Assembly: GCF_042678485.1 (NCBI RefSeq)
Contig: NZ_JBHTKR010000003.1
Coordinates: 248,001-312,000, forward strand
Source of the DNA: Seohaeicola saemankumensis
GTDB lineage: Bacteria; Pseudomonadota; Alphaproteobacteria; Rhodobacterales; Rhodobacteraceae
Reading direction: 5' to 3'
Length of the DNA stretch: 64,000 bases
In this document: in pieces, positions 36,677-45,242 of the stretch
Position numbering within the stretch: position 1 is the stretch's first letter
Layout: every line of letters starts with the position of its first letter
The notes under the pieces: model-generated
The model's input: only the letters and a program-made list of their open reading frames with translations
Database searches by the model: none
Told to the model about the DNA's origin: nothing
Program-made: the position numbers and the translations under genes

Positions 36677-38031
36677 CCGACGCCACTTCTGCCCAATCCC
36701 CGGCACCGGCCCCGGTTCGCACGTCCTTGCTGACGCAGAACGCGTTGATGAAAAAGCGCAACGCGGCAGAGGCGCGTTTCAAGGCCTATGGCGTGGCCGC
36801 GATCTGCGTCAGCCTGTCGGTGCTTGCGATCATGCTGTGGACGATCTTTTCGGACGGGGTGTCGGCCTTCAAGCAGGCGACACTCAGCTTTCCGGTCACC
36901 CTGGACGCCGATGCGCTGGACCCCAAGGGCAACCGCGACCGGGCCGAGATGATGCGCGTGACCACGATTGGTTACACCAAGCTGCTGAACGCGCAGCTTC
37001 TGGCCCATCTGGAGGCGCGCGGCATTTCCACCGAAGGGGTCACCGACAAGGATGTTGCCGCCTTCATCTCGCGCGATACCCCGGCGCGGGTGCGTGACAT
37101 GGTGCTGGAGCAGCCCGCATTGCTGGGTCAGACGATCGAGGTCAGCGGTTTTGCCACGGGCCGGATTGACGGCTATCTCAAGGGCCGCGTCACCCGCGAC
37201 ACGGCAGAGCGGGATACCAATATCTCGGTGGCCCAGCTTGATCTGGCCGACCGGATGCAGGCCGAGGGGATCCTGACCGCCAAGTTCAACTGGAGCTTCC
37301 TGACGGCGCCCGATGCCTCGGACCAGCGGCCTGAGGCGGCGGGTCTTGGCGTGGCGCTGATCGGTTCGGCCTACATGATGGCGCTGGTGGTGATCATGGT
37401 GCTGCCGCTGGGTGTCGCCGCGTCGATCTACCTTGAGGAATTCGCCCCCAAGAACCGCTGGACCGACATCATCGAGGTGAACATCTCGAACCTGGCCGCG
37501 GTGCCGTCCATCGTCTACGGGATTCTTGGCCTGGCGATCTTCATCAACTTCGCCAAGTTTCCACAATCCTCGCCGCTGGTCGGTGCGCTGGTGCTGACGC
37601 TGATGACCCTGCCCACGATCATCATCGCCACCCGCGCCGCGATCCGGGCCGTGCCGCCTTCGATCCGCGATGCGGCGCTGGGTGTGGGCGCGTCGAAGAT
37701 GCAGACGGTGTTCCATCATGTGCTGCCGCTGGCCGCCCCCGGCATCCTGACCGGCACGATCCTGGGCCTGGCCTCGGCCCTGGGCGAGACTGCGCCGCTG
37801 CTGCTGATCGGGATGGTCGCCTTTGTGGCGAACTACCCCGCAAGCCCGCTGGATGGCGGTGTGCTGGACCCCGCCACCGCCCTGCCCGTGCAGGTCTATT
37901 CCTGGGCCTCGCGGTCCGACCCCGCCTTTATCGAACGGTCTGCCGGTGCGATCATCGTTCTGCTGGCCTTCCTGGTGACGATGAACATCATCGCGATCAT
38001 CCTGCGCCGGCGGTTCGAGCGTCGCTGGTAA
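36673..38031 (+). CDS. pstA: Phosphate ABC transporter permease PstA (extended form)
   Basis: 452-residue inner-membrane permease with the same style of N-terminal extension as PstC: one helix near residues 40-60 then a ~150-residue extracytoplasmic domain. The core has LPLGVAASIYLEEFAPKN, NLAAVPSIVYGILGLAIF and coupling loop ALGVGASKMQTVFHHVLPLA. It forms the phosphate channel with PstC. The start overlaps the pstC stop. pstB follows after 13-22 bases depending on its start. Confidence 0.93.
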   Translation: MTDATSAQSPAPAPVRTSLLTQNALMKKRNAAEARFKAYGVAAICVSLSVLAIMLWTIFSDGVSAFKQATLSFPVTLDADALDPKGNRDRAEMMRVTTIGYTKLLNAQLLAHLEARGISTEGVTDKDVAAFISRDTPARVRDMVLEQPALLGQTIEVSGFATGRIDGYLKGRVTRDTAERDTNISVAQLDLADRMQAEGILTAKFNWSFLTAPDASDQRPEAAGLGVALIGSAYMMALVVIMVLPLGVAASIYLEEFAPKNRWTDIIEVNISNLAAVPSIVYGILGLAIFINFAKFPQSSPLVGALVLTLMTLPTIIIATRAAIRAVPPSIRDAALGVGASKMQTVFHHVLPLAAPGILTGTILGLASALGETAPLLLIGMVAFVANYPASPLDGGVLDPATALPVQVYSWASRSDPAFIERSAGAIIVLLAFLVTMNIIAIILRRRFERRW

Positions 38032-38044
38032 CCTGCGGACAAGG

Positions 38045-38851
38045 ATGCAAGACATGTATGACGCGCCCAATCTGGAGACGAGAGTGACCCAAACCAACAC
38101 GAAAATCACCGCACGCGGCGTGCAGGTCTTTTACGGCGAGAAGCAGGCGTTGCAGGATGTGAACGTCGATATCCTGGACAATACAGTCACTGCCTTCATC
38201 GGGCCGTCGGGCTGCGGCAAGTCCACCTTCCTGCGCTGCCTGAACCGGATGAACGACACGATCGCAAGCGCGCGGGTCGAGGGCGAGATCCTGCTGGACG
38301 GAGAGAACATCTATGACAAGCGCGTCGATCCCGTGCAGCTGCGCGCCAAGGTCGGCATGGTTTTCCAGAAACCCAACCCCTTTCCCAAGTCGATCTATGA
38401 CAACGTGGCTTACGGCCCCAAGATCCACGGGCTGACCCGGTCCAAGGCTGAACTTGACCAGATCGTCGAGGAAAGCCTGCGAAAGGCGGCGCTGTGGAAA
38501 GAGGTCAAGGACCGCCTGACCGAGGCTGGAACCGGTTTGTCGGGTGGCCAGCAGCAGCGCCTGTGCATCGCGCGGGCCATCGCCACCGCACCCGAAGTGC
38601 TGCTGATGGACGAGCCCTGCTCGGCGCTGGACCCGATTGCCACGGCCCAGGTCGAGGAACTGATCGACGAGCTGCGGGCCAGCTTTTCGGTGGTGATCGT
38701 GACCCATTCCATGCAGCAGGCCGCCCGCGTCAGCCAGAAGACGGCGTTTTTCCACCTGGGCAATCTGGTCGAGTATGGCGACACCAGCCATATTTTCACC
38801 AATCCCAGCGATCCGCGTACCGAAAGCTACATTACCGGCCGTATCGGCTGA
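38045..38851 (+). CDS. pstB: Phosphate ABC transporter ATP-binding protein
   Basis: 268-residue ABC ATPase. Walker A is GPSGCGKSTFLRCLNRMND, the Q-loop region VGMVFQKPNPFPKSIYDNV and the signature LSGGQQQRLCIARAIA, with Walker B LLMDEPCSALDPIAT and switch His in VIVTHSMQQAARV. All are classic PstB. Start is ATG 38045 or 38054; GGACAAGG fits either. It powers PstSCA uptake and, with PhoU, reports phosphate status to PhoR. A small GC-rich hairpin lies between it and phoU. Confidence 0.94.
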   Translation: MQDMYDAPNLETRVTQTNTKITARGVQVFYGEKQALQDVNVDILDNTVTAFIGPSGCGKSTFLRCLNRMNDTIASARVEGEILLDGENIYDKRVDPVQLRAKVGMVFQKPNPFPKSIYDNVAYGPKIHGLTRSKAELDQIVEESLRKAALWKEVKDRLTEAGTGLSGGQQQRLCIARAIATAPEVLLMDEPCSALDPIATAQVEELIDELRASFSVVIVTHSMQQAARVSQKTAFFHLGNLVEYGDTSHIFTNPSDPRTESYITGRIG

Positions 38852-38861
38852 CCCCGCGACC

Positions 38862-38879
38862 GCGGCCTGACCAGGCCGC
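38862..38879 (+). promoter_or_regulatory. Small GC-rich hairpin between pstB and phoU
   Basis: GCGGCCTG (38862-38869) and CAGGCCGC (38872-38879) are complementary, giving at least a 6-bp stem with a TGACCA loop, 10 bases after the pstB stop. No T-run. Probably a processing or stability element within the operon. Confidence 0.45.
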
Positions 38880-38912
38880 AGGACGCCTTATTGAACAGGA
38901 AGACCGAACCTC

Positions 38913-39635
38913 ATGTCTGACAGCACGCAACATATCGCCTCGGCCTTTGACCGCGACCTTGAAGGCATTCAGGGCCAGATCATGAAGATGGGCGGCCTGG
39001 TCGAGGCCGCGATCCTGGACGCCGCGCAATCGCTGGCCGATCGTGACGAGGAAATGGCCGAGAAGGTTCGCGCCGGCGACAAGGCCATCGACGAGCTGGA
39101 AGAGCTGATCAACGAAACCGCCGCACGGGTCATCGCCTTGCGGGCGCCCACCGCGATCGACCTGCGCGTGGTGCTGTCGGTGATGAAAATCAGCGCCAAC
39201 CTGGAGCGGATCGGCGACTACGCCAAGAACATGGCCAAGCGGACATCGGTCCTGGTGCAGATGAGCCCGATCAACGGCAGCCACGCCGCCCTGCGCCGCA
39301 TGGCGCGCGAGGTGCAGATGATGCTGAAAGACGCGCTGGACGCCTATATCCAGCGTGATGCGGAACTGGCGCTGGACGTGATCCAGCGCGACCGCGACGT
39401 GGACCAGATGTACAACGCCCTGTTCCGTGAATTCCTGACGTTCATGATGGAAGACCCGCGCAACATCACCGCCTGCATGCATCTGCATTTCATCGCCAAG
39501 AACACCGAGCGGATGGGCGATCATGTGACCTCGATCGCCGAGCAGGTCGTCTATCTGGTGACAGGCCAGATGCCGGACGATCAGCGACCCAAGGGCGACA
39601 ACGTGTCATTCGACATGCCGGACGCGAAGGATTGA
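38913..39635 (+). CDS. phoU: Phosphate signalling protein PhoU
   Basis: 240-residue all-helical protein made of two PhoU three-helix repeats. Conserved segments are QIMKMGGLVEAAILDAAQSL, ERIGDYAKNMAKR in the first repeat and HFIAKNTERMGDHVTSIAE in the second; the E-R-x-G-D-x-x(K/T) metal-binding pattern is kept in both. It restrains PhoR/PhoB signalling and Pst uptake when phosphate is plentiful. AGGAAG precedes the ATG. phoB starts four bases after the stop. Confidence 0.94.
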   Translation: MSDSTQHIASAFDRDLEGIQGQIMKMGGLVEAAILDAAQSLADRDEEMAEKVRAGDKAIDELEELINETAARVIALRAPTAIDLRVVLSVMKISANLERIGDYAKNMAKRTSVLVQMSPINGSHAALRRMAREVQMMLKDALDAYIQRDAELALDVIQRDRDVDQMYNALFREFLTFMMEDPRNITACMHLHFIAKNTERMGDHVTSIAEQVVYLVTGQMPDDQRPKGDNVSFDMPDAKD

Positions 39636-39639
39636 GGAT

Positions 39640-40329
39640 ATGGCTGGCGATCAACCCACCGTTCTGATCGTCGAGGACGAGCCAGCCCAGCGCGAGGTGC
39701 TTGCCTATAATCTGGAGGCCGAGGGGTTTCGCGTCAGTCGCGCCGAGAATGGCGAGGAAGCCTTGCTGCTGGTGGCCGAGGAAATGCCCGATCTGATCGT
39801 GCTGGACTGGATGCTGCCCAATGTCTCGGGGATCGAGGTCTGCCGGCAACTGAAGATGCGAGCCGATACGCGCAAGGTGCCGGTGATCATGCTGTCCGCC
39901 CGCTCGGAAGAGGTGGACAAGGTGCGCGGACTGGAAACCGGGGCCGATGACTATGTGATCAAGCCCTATTCGGTAGTCGAGCTGATGGCGCGGGTGCGCG
40001 CGCAGCTGCGCCGGACGCGCCCCGCCAGCGTGGGTGGCCGGCTGGAATACGAAGATATCGTCCTGGATAGCGAAACCCACCGTGTCAGCCGCGCCGGCAA
40101 GCCGCTGAAACTGGGCCCGACCGAGTTTCGCCTGCTGTCGACCTTCATGGAAAAGCCGGGCCGGGTCTGGAGCCGCGATCAGCTGCTGGACCGTGTCTGG
40201 GGTCGCGATATCTATATCGATACCCGCACGGTCGATGTGCACATCGGCCGGCTGCGCAAGGCGCTGACCCTGCATGGCGGCAGTGATCCACTACGCACCG
40301 TACGCGGTGCAGGCTACGCGCTGGGGTGA
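39640..40329 (+). CDS. phoB: Phosphate regulon response regulator PhoB
   Basis: 229-residue OmpR/PhoB-type response regulator. The receiver has acidic VEDEPAQRE, phospho-acceptor Asp about 56 (LIVLDWMLP) and Lys in YVIKPYS. The winged-helix DNA-binding domain includes LKLGPTEFRLLSTFMEKPGR and VDVHIGRLRKAL. It should bind the Pho boxes at 33973-34001 and so autoregulate the operon. GAGGAT precedes the ATG. Its cognate kinase gene phoR is not adjacent on either side. Confidence 0.94.
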   Translation: MAGDQPTVLIVEDEPAQREVLAYNLEAEGFRVSRAENGEEALLLVAEEMPDLIVLDWMLPNVSGIEVCRQLKMRADTRKVPVIMLSARSEEVDKVRGLETGADDYVIKPYSVVELMARVRAQLRRTRPASVGGRLEYEDIVLDSETHRVSRAGKPLKLGPTEFRLLSTFMEKPGRVWSRDQLLDRVWGRDIYIDTRTVDVHIGRLRKALTLHGGSDPLRTVRGAGYALG

Positions 40330-40400
40330 ACCCGGGCCACGGCCCGACGCTCGATGCGCGCAAGGCCGGGCTGCCGCAAGCGCCCCCGTGCCTTGACGCC

Positions 40401-41318
40401 TCATTGCGCGGCCCAGACATAGGCGGCATAGGCCAGCAACATCGCCACGCCCACCATGCGCCCTATCACGGGGCGCGTCACCAGCAGCAGGGTCAGCACC
40501 AGGGACACCGCGATCAGGATCGGCAGATCAAAGGCCAGGAAGCGCGGCGCAACGGGCACAGGCGTGATCACGGCCGTCAGCCCCAGGATACCCAGAATGT
40601 TGAAGATGTTCGATCCGACGATATTGCCGATCGCGATTTCCGACTGCCGGCGCAATGCCGCGATCAATGAGGTCGCGAGTTCCGGCAGGGATGTTCCTAT
40701 GGCCACGATCGTCAGGCCGATGAAGGCCTCGGAAATGCCATAGCCGCGCGCGATGGACACCGACCCGTCCACAAGAAAGCGGGCCCCAAGCATCAGCGCG
40801 ATCAAGCCGCCGACAACCCAAAGGCCGGAGATCGCGACGGATGCCGGGGCGGGTTGGTCGATCTCGTCGGGTGCTGCCGCACCGGGCTGGCGATAGGCCC
40901 AGATCAGATAGCCCGCAAGCCCCGCAACCAGGATGATGCCGGCCAGGCGCCCCAAATGCCCCATGGCGAACAAGGGCACCATTGCCAGGGCTGCGGCCAT
41001 CATGACGGCCGTATCGCGCCGCAGGGTGTCGCCCATGACCTTGATCGGCCAGATCACGGCGGACAGGCCGACGATCAGCAGGATATTGGCGATGTTCGAA
41101 CCGATGACATTGCCCAGCGCGATATCCGGGACACCGCGCCACGCCGCATCGACCGAGACAAGAAGTTCCGGTGTCGAGGTTCCGAACCCCACAACCGTCA
41201 GACCGATCAACAAGGGCGAGATGGACATGCGGCGGGCAATGCCGACACTGCCACGCACAAGGGCCTCACCGCCCAGAAAAAGACCCAGCAATCCAAGGAA
41301 AATGAAAAGGTAATCCAC
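40401..41318 (-). CDS. Calcium/sodium antiporter (CaCA family, YrbG-like)
   Basis: 305-residue inner-membrane cation exchanger with about ten helices in two inverted halves. The two alpha-repeats are explicit: ISPLLIGLTVVGFGTSTPEL and, in the second half, ISEAFIGLTIVAIGTSLPEL, each containing the ion-coordinating Glu. I start at GTG 41318 (VDYLFIFLGLLGLFLGGEAL), preceded by GAGGGGGC; the ATG at 41387 would add a non-membrane tail. It ends 71 bp from phoB, convergently. Ion specificity is inferred from family. Confidence 0.9.
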   Translation of the reverse strand: MDYLFIFLGLLGLFLGGEALVRGSVGIARRMSISPLLIGLTVVGFGTSTPELLVSVDAAWRGVPDIALGNVIGSNIANILLIVGLSAVIWPIKVMGDTLRRDTAVMMAAALAMVPLFAMGHLGRLAGIILVAGLAGYLIWAYRQPGAAAPDEIDQPAPASVAISGLWVVGGLIALMLGARFLVDGSVSIARGYGISEAFIGLTIVAIGTSLPELATSLIAALRRQSEIAIGNIVGSNIFNILGILGLTAVITPVPVAPRFLAFDLPILIAVSLVLTLLLVTRPVIGRMVGVAMLLAYAAYVWAAQ

Positions 41319-41423
41319 GCGAAGCGCCCCCTCGGGCAGAACACCTGCCCGGACGCCACAGGTGTTTATCGCCACACGGTCCTGCAAGGCGGGCGAAAAA
41401 ATATTTCCGTCGATCCCCGAAAG

Positions 41424-41450
41424 GAAAAGCCGCCGATGGGACCGGCTTTC
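41424..41450 (-). terminator. Probable terminator downstream of the dehydrogenase-GNAT pair
   Basis: On the minus strand GAAAGCCG (from 41450 leftward) pairs with CGGCTTTTC (ending at 41424) around a ~10-base loop, and the run continues into T-rich sequence (TTCCTTTC). It lies about 75 bases beyond the GNAT stop at 41527. Direct repeats of GGCGCTGGTT (about 41466-41492) lie between gene and hairpin. Confidence 0.6.
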
Positions 41451-41526
41451 ACGACGCTGGGTTGCGGCGCTGGTTCACGGCGCTGGTTTGCGGCGCGGCA
41501 CGGCCCCTGGCAGACAAGGTTTGCGA

Positions 41527-42036
41527 TCAGGACAGAGGATGCAGATAGACGTTGTTCAGATAATGTTCGTTCTCGATGGTGAAGTCGCTCTTTCCGACCT
41601 CGACGAAGCCGCGCTCGAGATAGAAGGCGATGGCGGGCGCATTCTCTGCGTTGGTCGTCAACCAGACAGAGGCTGCGGACCTGCTGCGGCAATGCGCGAG
41701 GGCGGCATTCAACAAGCCCGTGCCGATGCCTTTGCCATGGTGACGGGGCTGCACGTAAAAGGTGGCGATCTCGAAACCGGAACAGCCTTCCACCGGGGCG
41801 GTGCTGCCTTCGGACACACGGATGAACCCGTCGATGCCGTCGTCGTTCTGGGAAACAAGGATGAATTCCGCCGGATCCGCGATCAGCATCCCGGCCTTGG
41901 CCGCGGTGAACCTGCGCAGGGCATAGTCCGCGAAAAAGGCGCTGACGCCCTTTTTCAGATAGGTGCCGATCCAGACCTCGAGCGAGATGGCCGCGATGCT
42001 GGACGCATCCTCGGGCTTGGCCGCTCTGAGGATCAT
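41527..42036 (-). CDS. GNAT-family N-acetyltransferase
   Basis: 169-residue GNAT acetyltransferase. The acetyl-CoA-binding motif is YVQPRHHGKGIGTGLLNAAL (Q/R-x-x-G-x-G/A pattern), followed by NAPAIAFYLERGFVEVGK. ATG 42036 overlaps the stop of the upstream dehydrogenase gene (ATGA), so the two are a coupled pair; a longer in-frame start at 42066 lies inside that gene. Substrate unknown. Co-translation with a tartrate/malate-type dehydrogenase may be incidental. Confidence 0.86.
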   Translation of the reverse strand: MILRAAKPEDASSIAAISLEVWIGTYLKKGVSAFFADYALRRFTAAKAGMLIADPAEFILVSQNDDGIDGFIRVSEGSTAPVEGCSGFEIATFYVQPRHHGKGIGTGLLNAALAHCRSRSAASVWLTTNAENAPAIAFYLERGFVEVGKSDFTIENEHYLNNVYLHPLS

Positions 42037-43109
42037 GGGATGTTTTCCATCCGAATAGCCTCGCACACCGCGTCCGCGACGTGCCGCGTCGTGGCCGTGC
42101 CGCCGACATCCGGGGTCATCACGCCGTCCGCGCAGACCTTTTCGACAGCGCGCATCAGCCGGGCCGCAGCCGCGGGTTCGCCCAAGTGCTCCAGCATCTG
42201 GGCCGCGGTCCAGAAGGTCGCGACCGGGTTGGCGATCCCTTTGCCTGTAATATCGAAGGCCGATCCGTGGATCGGCTCGAACATCGAAGGGTAACGGCGT
42301 TCGGGATCGATATTCGCCGTCGGCGCCACGCCAAGGCTGCCGGCCAGGGCCCCCGCAAGATCCGACAGGATATCGGCATGCAGGTTGGTGGCGACAATCG
42401 TATCAAGGCTGCGCGGGTTCTTGACCATGCGGACCGTCATCGCATCGACCAGCATCTTGTCCCAGGTCACATCGGGGTAGTCCTTGGCGACTTCGGCGGC
42501 GATTTCATCCCACATCACCATTCCGAAACGCTGGGCGTTGGATTTCGTCACGACGGTCAGCAGCTTGCGCGGCCGCGATTGCGCCAGCTTGAAGGCATAG
42601 CGCATGATGCGGGTCACGCCGACGCGGGTGAAGATCGACACTTCGGTGCCGACTTCCTCGGGAAGGCCCTTGTGCGCCCGCCCGCCTATCCCGGAATATT
42701 CCCCTTCGGAGTTCTCGCGCACGATGACCCAATCCAGATCCCCCGGCCCGACATCCGCCAGGGGCGAGCGGATACCCGGCAGGATCCGGGTGGGGCGCAC
42801 ATTGGCATATTGGTCGAAGCCCTGACAGATCGGCAGGCGCAGACCCCAAAGGGTTATGTGGTCCGGCACATCGGGCGCACCGACCGCGCCGAAAAAGATC
42901 GCGTCAAAGGCTTTCAGTTGCTCTGTCCCGTCCTCGGGCATCATGGCGCCGGTCTTTCTGTAGTAATCCGAGCCCCAGTCGAAAGTGGTGACATCCAGCC
43001 GGAAGCCGCCATCGCGACGCTCCAGCGCCTCAAGCGCCTGAAGGCCGGCGGCGATCACCTCGGGGCCGATACCATCGGCCGGTATGGCCGCGATCCTGTA
43101 AGTCCTCAT
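42033..43109 (-). CDS. Tartrate dehydrogenase/decarboxylase-type (isocitrate/isopropylmalate DH family)
   Basis: 358-residue NAD-dependent beta-decarboxylating dehydrogenase. Recognisable are IPADGIGPEVIAAGLQAL, RENSEGEYSGIGGR, the Arg-rich substrate-binding loop around RPTRILPGIRSPL, the Lys in VVTKSNAQRFG and the Asp ligands near ATNLHADILSDLAGAL, then FEPIHGSAFDITGKGIANP. This pattern is that of TtuC/DmlA-type tartrate or D-malate dehydrogenases rather than LeuB. ATG 43109 with AAGGAAAG upstream was preferred to an earlier in-frame start. An MFS transporter is divergently encoded 217 bp away and could import the substrate (inference). Confidence 0.88.
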   Translation of the reverse strand: MRTYRIAAIPADGIGPEVIAAGLQALEALERRDGGFRLDVTTFDWGSDYYRKTGAMMPEDGTEQLKAFDAIFFGAVGAPDVPDHITLWGLRLPICQGFDQYANVRPTRILPGIRSPLADVGPGDLDWVIVRENSEGEYSGIGGRAHKGLPEEVGTEVSIFTRVGVTRIMRYAFKLAQSRPRKLLTVVTKSNAQRFGMVMWDEIAAEVAKDYPDVTWDKMLVDAMTVRMVKNPRSLDTIVATNLHADILSDLAGALAGSLGVAPTANIDPERRYPSMFEPIHGSAFDITGKGIANPVATFWTAAQMLEHLGEPAAAARLMRAVEKVCADGVMTPDVGGTATTRHVADAVCEAIRMENIP

Positions 43110-43326
43110 GACGACATCTTTCCTTTTGGGCCAGAACCAGACCGCGTGAAACCCGGCAAGCCAAGGCGACCGCGCAACATCACCCCTGCCCCCGCATGGC
43201 ACCGTATCGGTGCCGCTTGCGCGATATGGCAGCACAGTTCAGACCGCGTCAATCAAGAGAGGGGGCGCGTCAAGGCGATCACCAGGCAAATGCCCCTCCT
43301 CCCAGTCTTGCCGCATGGGGCCTTGC

Positions 43327-44598
43327 ATGGTTAAGCTGACGCGGATGTTCAAAAGTCTGCTTCCCCTGACCGCGCTTTTCGTCGGATCCGCCTTCCTGCT
43401 GTTTGCCGGGGGCCTCAATGGTCTGATCCTGCCCTTGCGCGGACAGTTCGAGGGGTTCTCGGCCGCGTCGCTGGGGCTTCTGGGGACCGGATGGGCCATA
43501 GGCTATGTCGCGGGGTGCCTGCGGACCCCGGCGCTGGTGTCCAAGGTCGGACATATCCGGGCCTTCGGGGTGATGTGCGCCATGGCTGCCATCACGGTGC
43601 TTTTGTCCCTGATCTTCCTGACACCCTATGTCTGGATACCGCTGCGCGCCCTGTCGGGGTTCTGCTTTGCCGGTGCCGCGATGATCGTGGAAAGCTGGCT
43701 GAACGAGCGCACGGAAAGCGCATCGCGGGGGCGCGTGTTCGGCATCTACACGATGGTCAATCTTGCAGCGACGACCTGCGGTCAGATGGTCCTGACCATG
43801 GGGGACGCGCGCGGCTTTCTGTTCTTTGTCGTGGCGGCCGTGTTCTATTGCATGGCGCTTTTGCCGACGGCGCTGTCGGCCACGTCGACCCCGACGGCGC
43901 TTGTCAGCGTGTCGCTGGACCTGCGCGCGCTTTGGCGGAATTCGCCGATCGCGGTGTTTGCCGTACTGATGGTCGGGATTTCGAATTCGACCTTCGGCAC
44001 GCTGGCCGCGGTCTATGGTGCGCGGGTTGGCCTGACCACCAGCGAGATCGCACTTTTTGCCAGCATACCCATCCTGGCCGGGGCAGCCGCGCAGGTGCCG
44101 ATCGGCATGCTGTCAGACCGGAAAGACCGCAGGCTTGTGCTGATCGGAACGGGGATCGTCGCCTTGATGGCCGATCTGGTCTTCATCTTCGGCGGCATGA
44201 CGCAGCCCGTCTTGCTGATCGCCAATGTGGCAGTCTTTGGCGCGGCTGTCTTTGCGATGTATCCCGTGATTGTCGCCCATGCAAATGACCACGCGCAGCC
44301 GGGATCCTTCATCCAGATCAGCGGCGGCCTTTTGCTGATCTACGGGATCGGGTCCATCCTCGGACCAACCACGGCAGGCTTTGCCATGACATCCTTCGGG
44401 CCGCAAAGCCTGTTCATGACGACGGCCTTTGCCCATGTCCTGCTGCTGGTTTTTGCGGTCGTCAGGCTGCGCGCCCGGGCGAGCCTGCCAAGCGCCGCGA
44501 AAGGCGCCTTTCAGGTGTCGCCGATCGCGCGGGCCAGCACACCTGAAACCGCGGCTCTTGCGGCGGGTGCGCCACTGGACGAAGGCAGACGGGACTGA
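43327..44598 (+). CDS. MFS transporter, YcaD-like
   Basis: 423-residue 12-helix major-facilitator protein. Early helices include LTALFVGSAFLLFAGGLNGL, the loop Arg/Gly region is RTPALVSKVGHIRAFG, and the helix 4-5 segment AAMIVESWLNERTESASRGR is characteristic of YcaD/fosmidomycin-resistance-like MFS proteins. Mid-protein motif MLSDRKDRRLVLIG is the cytoplasmic loop repeat. The start could be 43327 or 43345; neither has a strong Shine-Dalgarno. A ~45-residue C-terminal Ala/Pro tail ends with EGRRD. Divergent from the tartrate-type dehydrogenase; substrate unknown. Confidence 0.85.
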   Translation: MVKLTRMFKSLLPLTALFVGSAFLLFAGGLNGLILPLRGQFEGFSAASLGLLGTGWAIGYVAGCLRTPALVSKVGHIRAFGVMCAMAAITVLLSLIFLTPYVWIPLRALSGFCFAGAAMIVESWLNERTESASRGRVFGIYTMVNLAATTCGQMVLTMGDARGFLFFVVAAVFYCMALLPTALSATSTPTALVSVSLDLRALWRNSPIAVFAVLMVGISNSTFGTLAAVYGARVGLTTSEIALFASIPILAGAAAQVPIGMLSDRKDRRLVLIGTGIVALMADLVFIFGGMTQPVLLIANVAVFGAAVFAMYPVIVAHANDHAQPGSFIQISGGLLLIYGIGSILGPTTAGFAMTSFGPQSLFMTTAFAHVLLLVFAVVRLRARASLPSAAKGAFQVSPIARASTPETAALAAGAPLDEGRRD

Positions 44599-44609
44599 TC
44601 GGCAATGCT

Positions 44610-45242
44610 TCAGCTGGTGAAGCGGACGCCAATCAGGCGCAATGCCCATCCCGCAAGATCCTGCAGCGCAGCGCCCGTGGCCTGATCGAAGCTTTCCACG
44701 ACCGCAAGCGTGTCTGTCGAAGCCGCCTGCGCCGTTGTCTGGACTGTCCGGCTGCCGATGACAGAAGCGTCGGATTCGCGCACAAGACGCGCGGTCAGAC
44801 GCACCCTTGTGGTCACCGCCTGGCCTTCAGCGGCGAGTTCGGCCTGGAAATCGGTCAGCTCGGAGACAAGCACGTAATCCCCCGTGCCGCCCAGGGGTCT
44901 GCGGCCCACATAGCGCAGGGCATTGGTATCCTCGAAGCTGCGCAGCATCAGGTTTTGCAACATGACGGGGGCCGTATCCGTCCAGCGCGCGCCGGGAAGG
45001 TATTGCGCCTGAAACGGACCCGGACGGATCATGATCCGGTCAGTATCCAGCGCGCCGCCCGCTGTGGGTGTTTCGATCACCAGATCGCGGCGGACACTGC
45101 CCTGGACGGCGGGCAATGCGACGGGCGCGCGCAGTTCGAACGCGTCCAGGGGCGTTGTCGCATCAGTCAGTGACGACAATGCGGAACAGCCCGCAAGCGT
45201 CAGCGCGAATACTGCGGGCAAGGCCGTGCGGATCAAGGTCAT
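44610..45242 (-). CDS. ABC-type transport auxiliary lipoprotein (PqiC/MlaB-lipoprotein-like)
   Basis: 210-residue outer- or inner-membrane-anchored lipoprotein. The signal ends in the lipobox LAGC (Cys about 19). The mature part is a DUF330/PqiC-type fold (VSELTDFQAELAAEGQAVTT). Residue +2 after Cys is Ser, compatible with outer-membrane sorting if a Lol system is present. It is the last gene of the MCE operon, and its ATG overlaps the mlaD-like stop (ATGA). By analogy with PqiC it docks the MCE needle at the outer membrane. 11 bp separate its stop from that of the convergent MFS gene. Confidence 0.88.
   Translation of the reverse strand: MTLIRTALPAVFALTLAGCSALSSLTDATTPLDAFELRAPVALPAVQGSVRRDLVIETPTAGGALDTDRIMIRPGPFQAQYLPGARWTDTAPVMLQNLMLRSFEDTNALRYVGRRPLGGTGDYVLVSELTDFQAELAAEGQAVTTRVRLTARLVRESDASVIGSRTVQTTAQAASTDTLAVVESFDQATGAALQDLAGWALRLIGVRFTS

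Noticed and set aside
36331..38109. A 592-codon minus-strand frame opposite pstA
   Set aside because: Shadow of pstA, very rich in His/Arg/Gln/Asp and without any hydrophobic or domain pattern.
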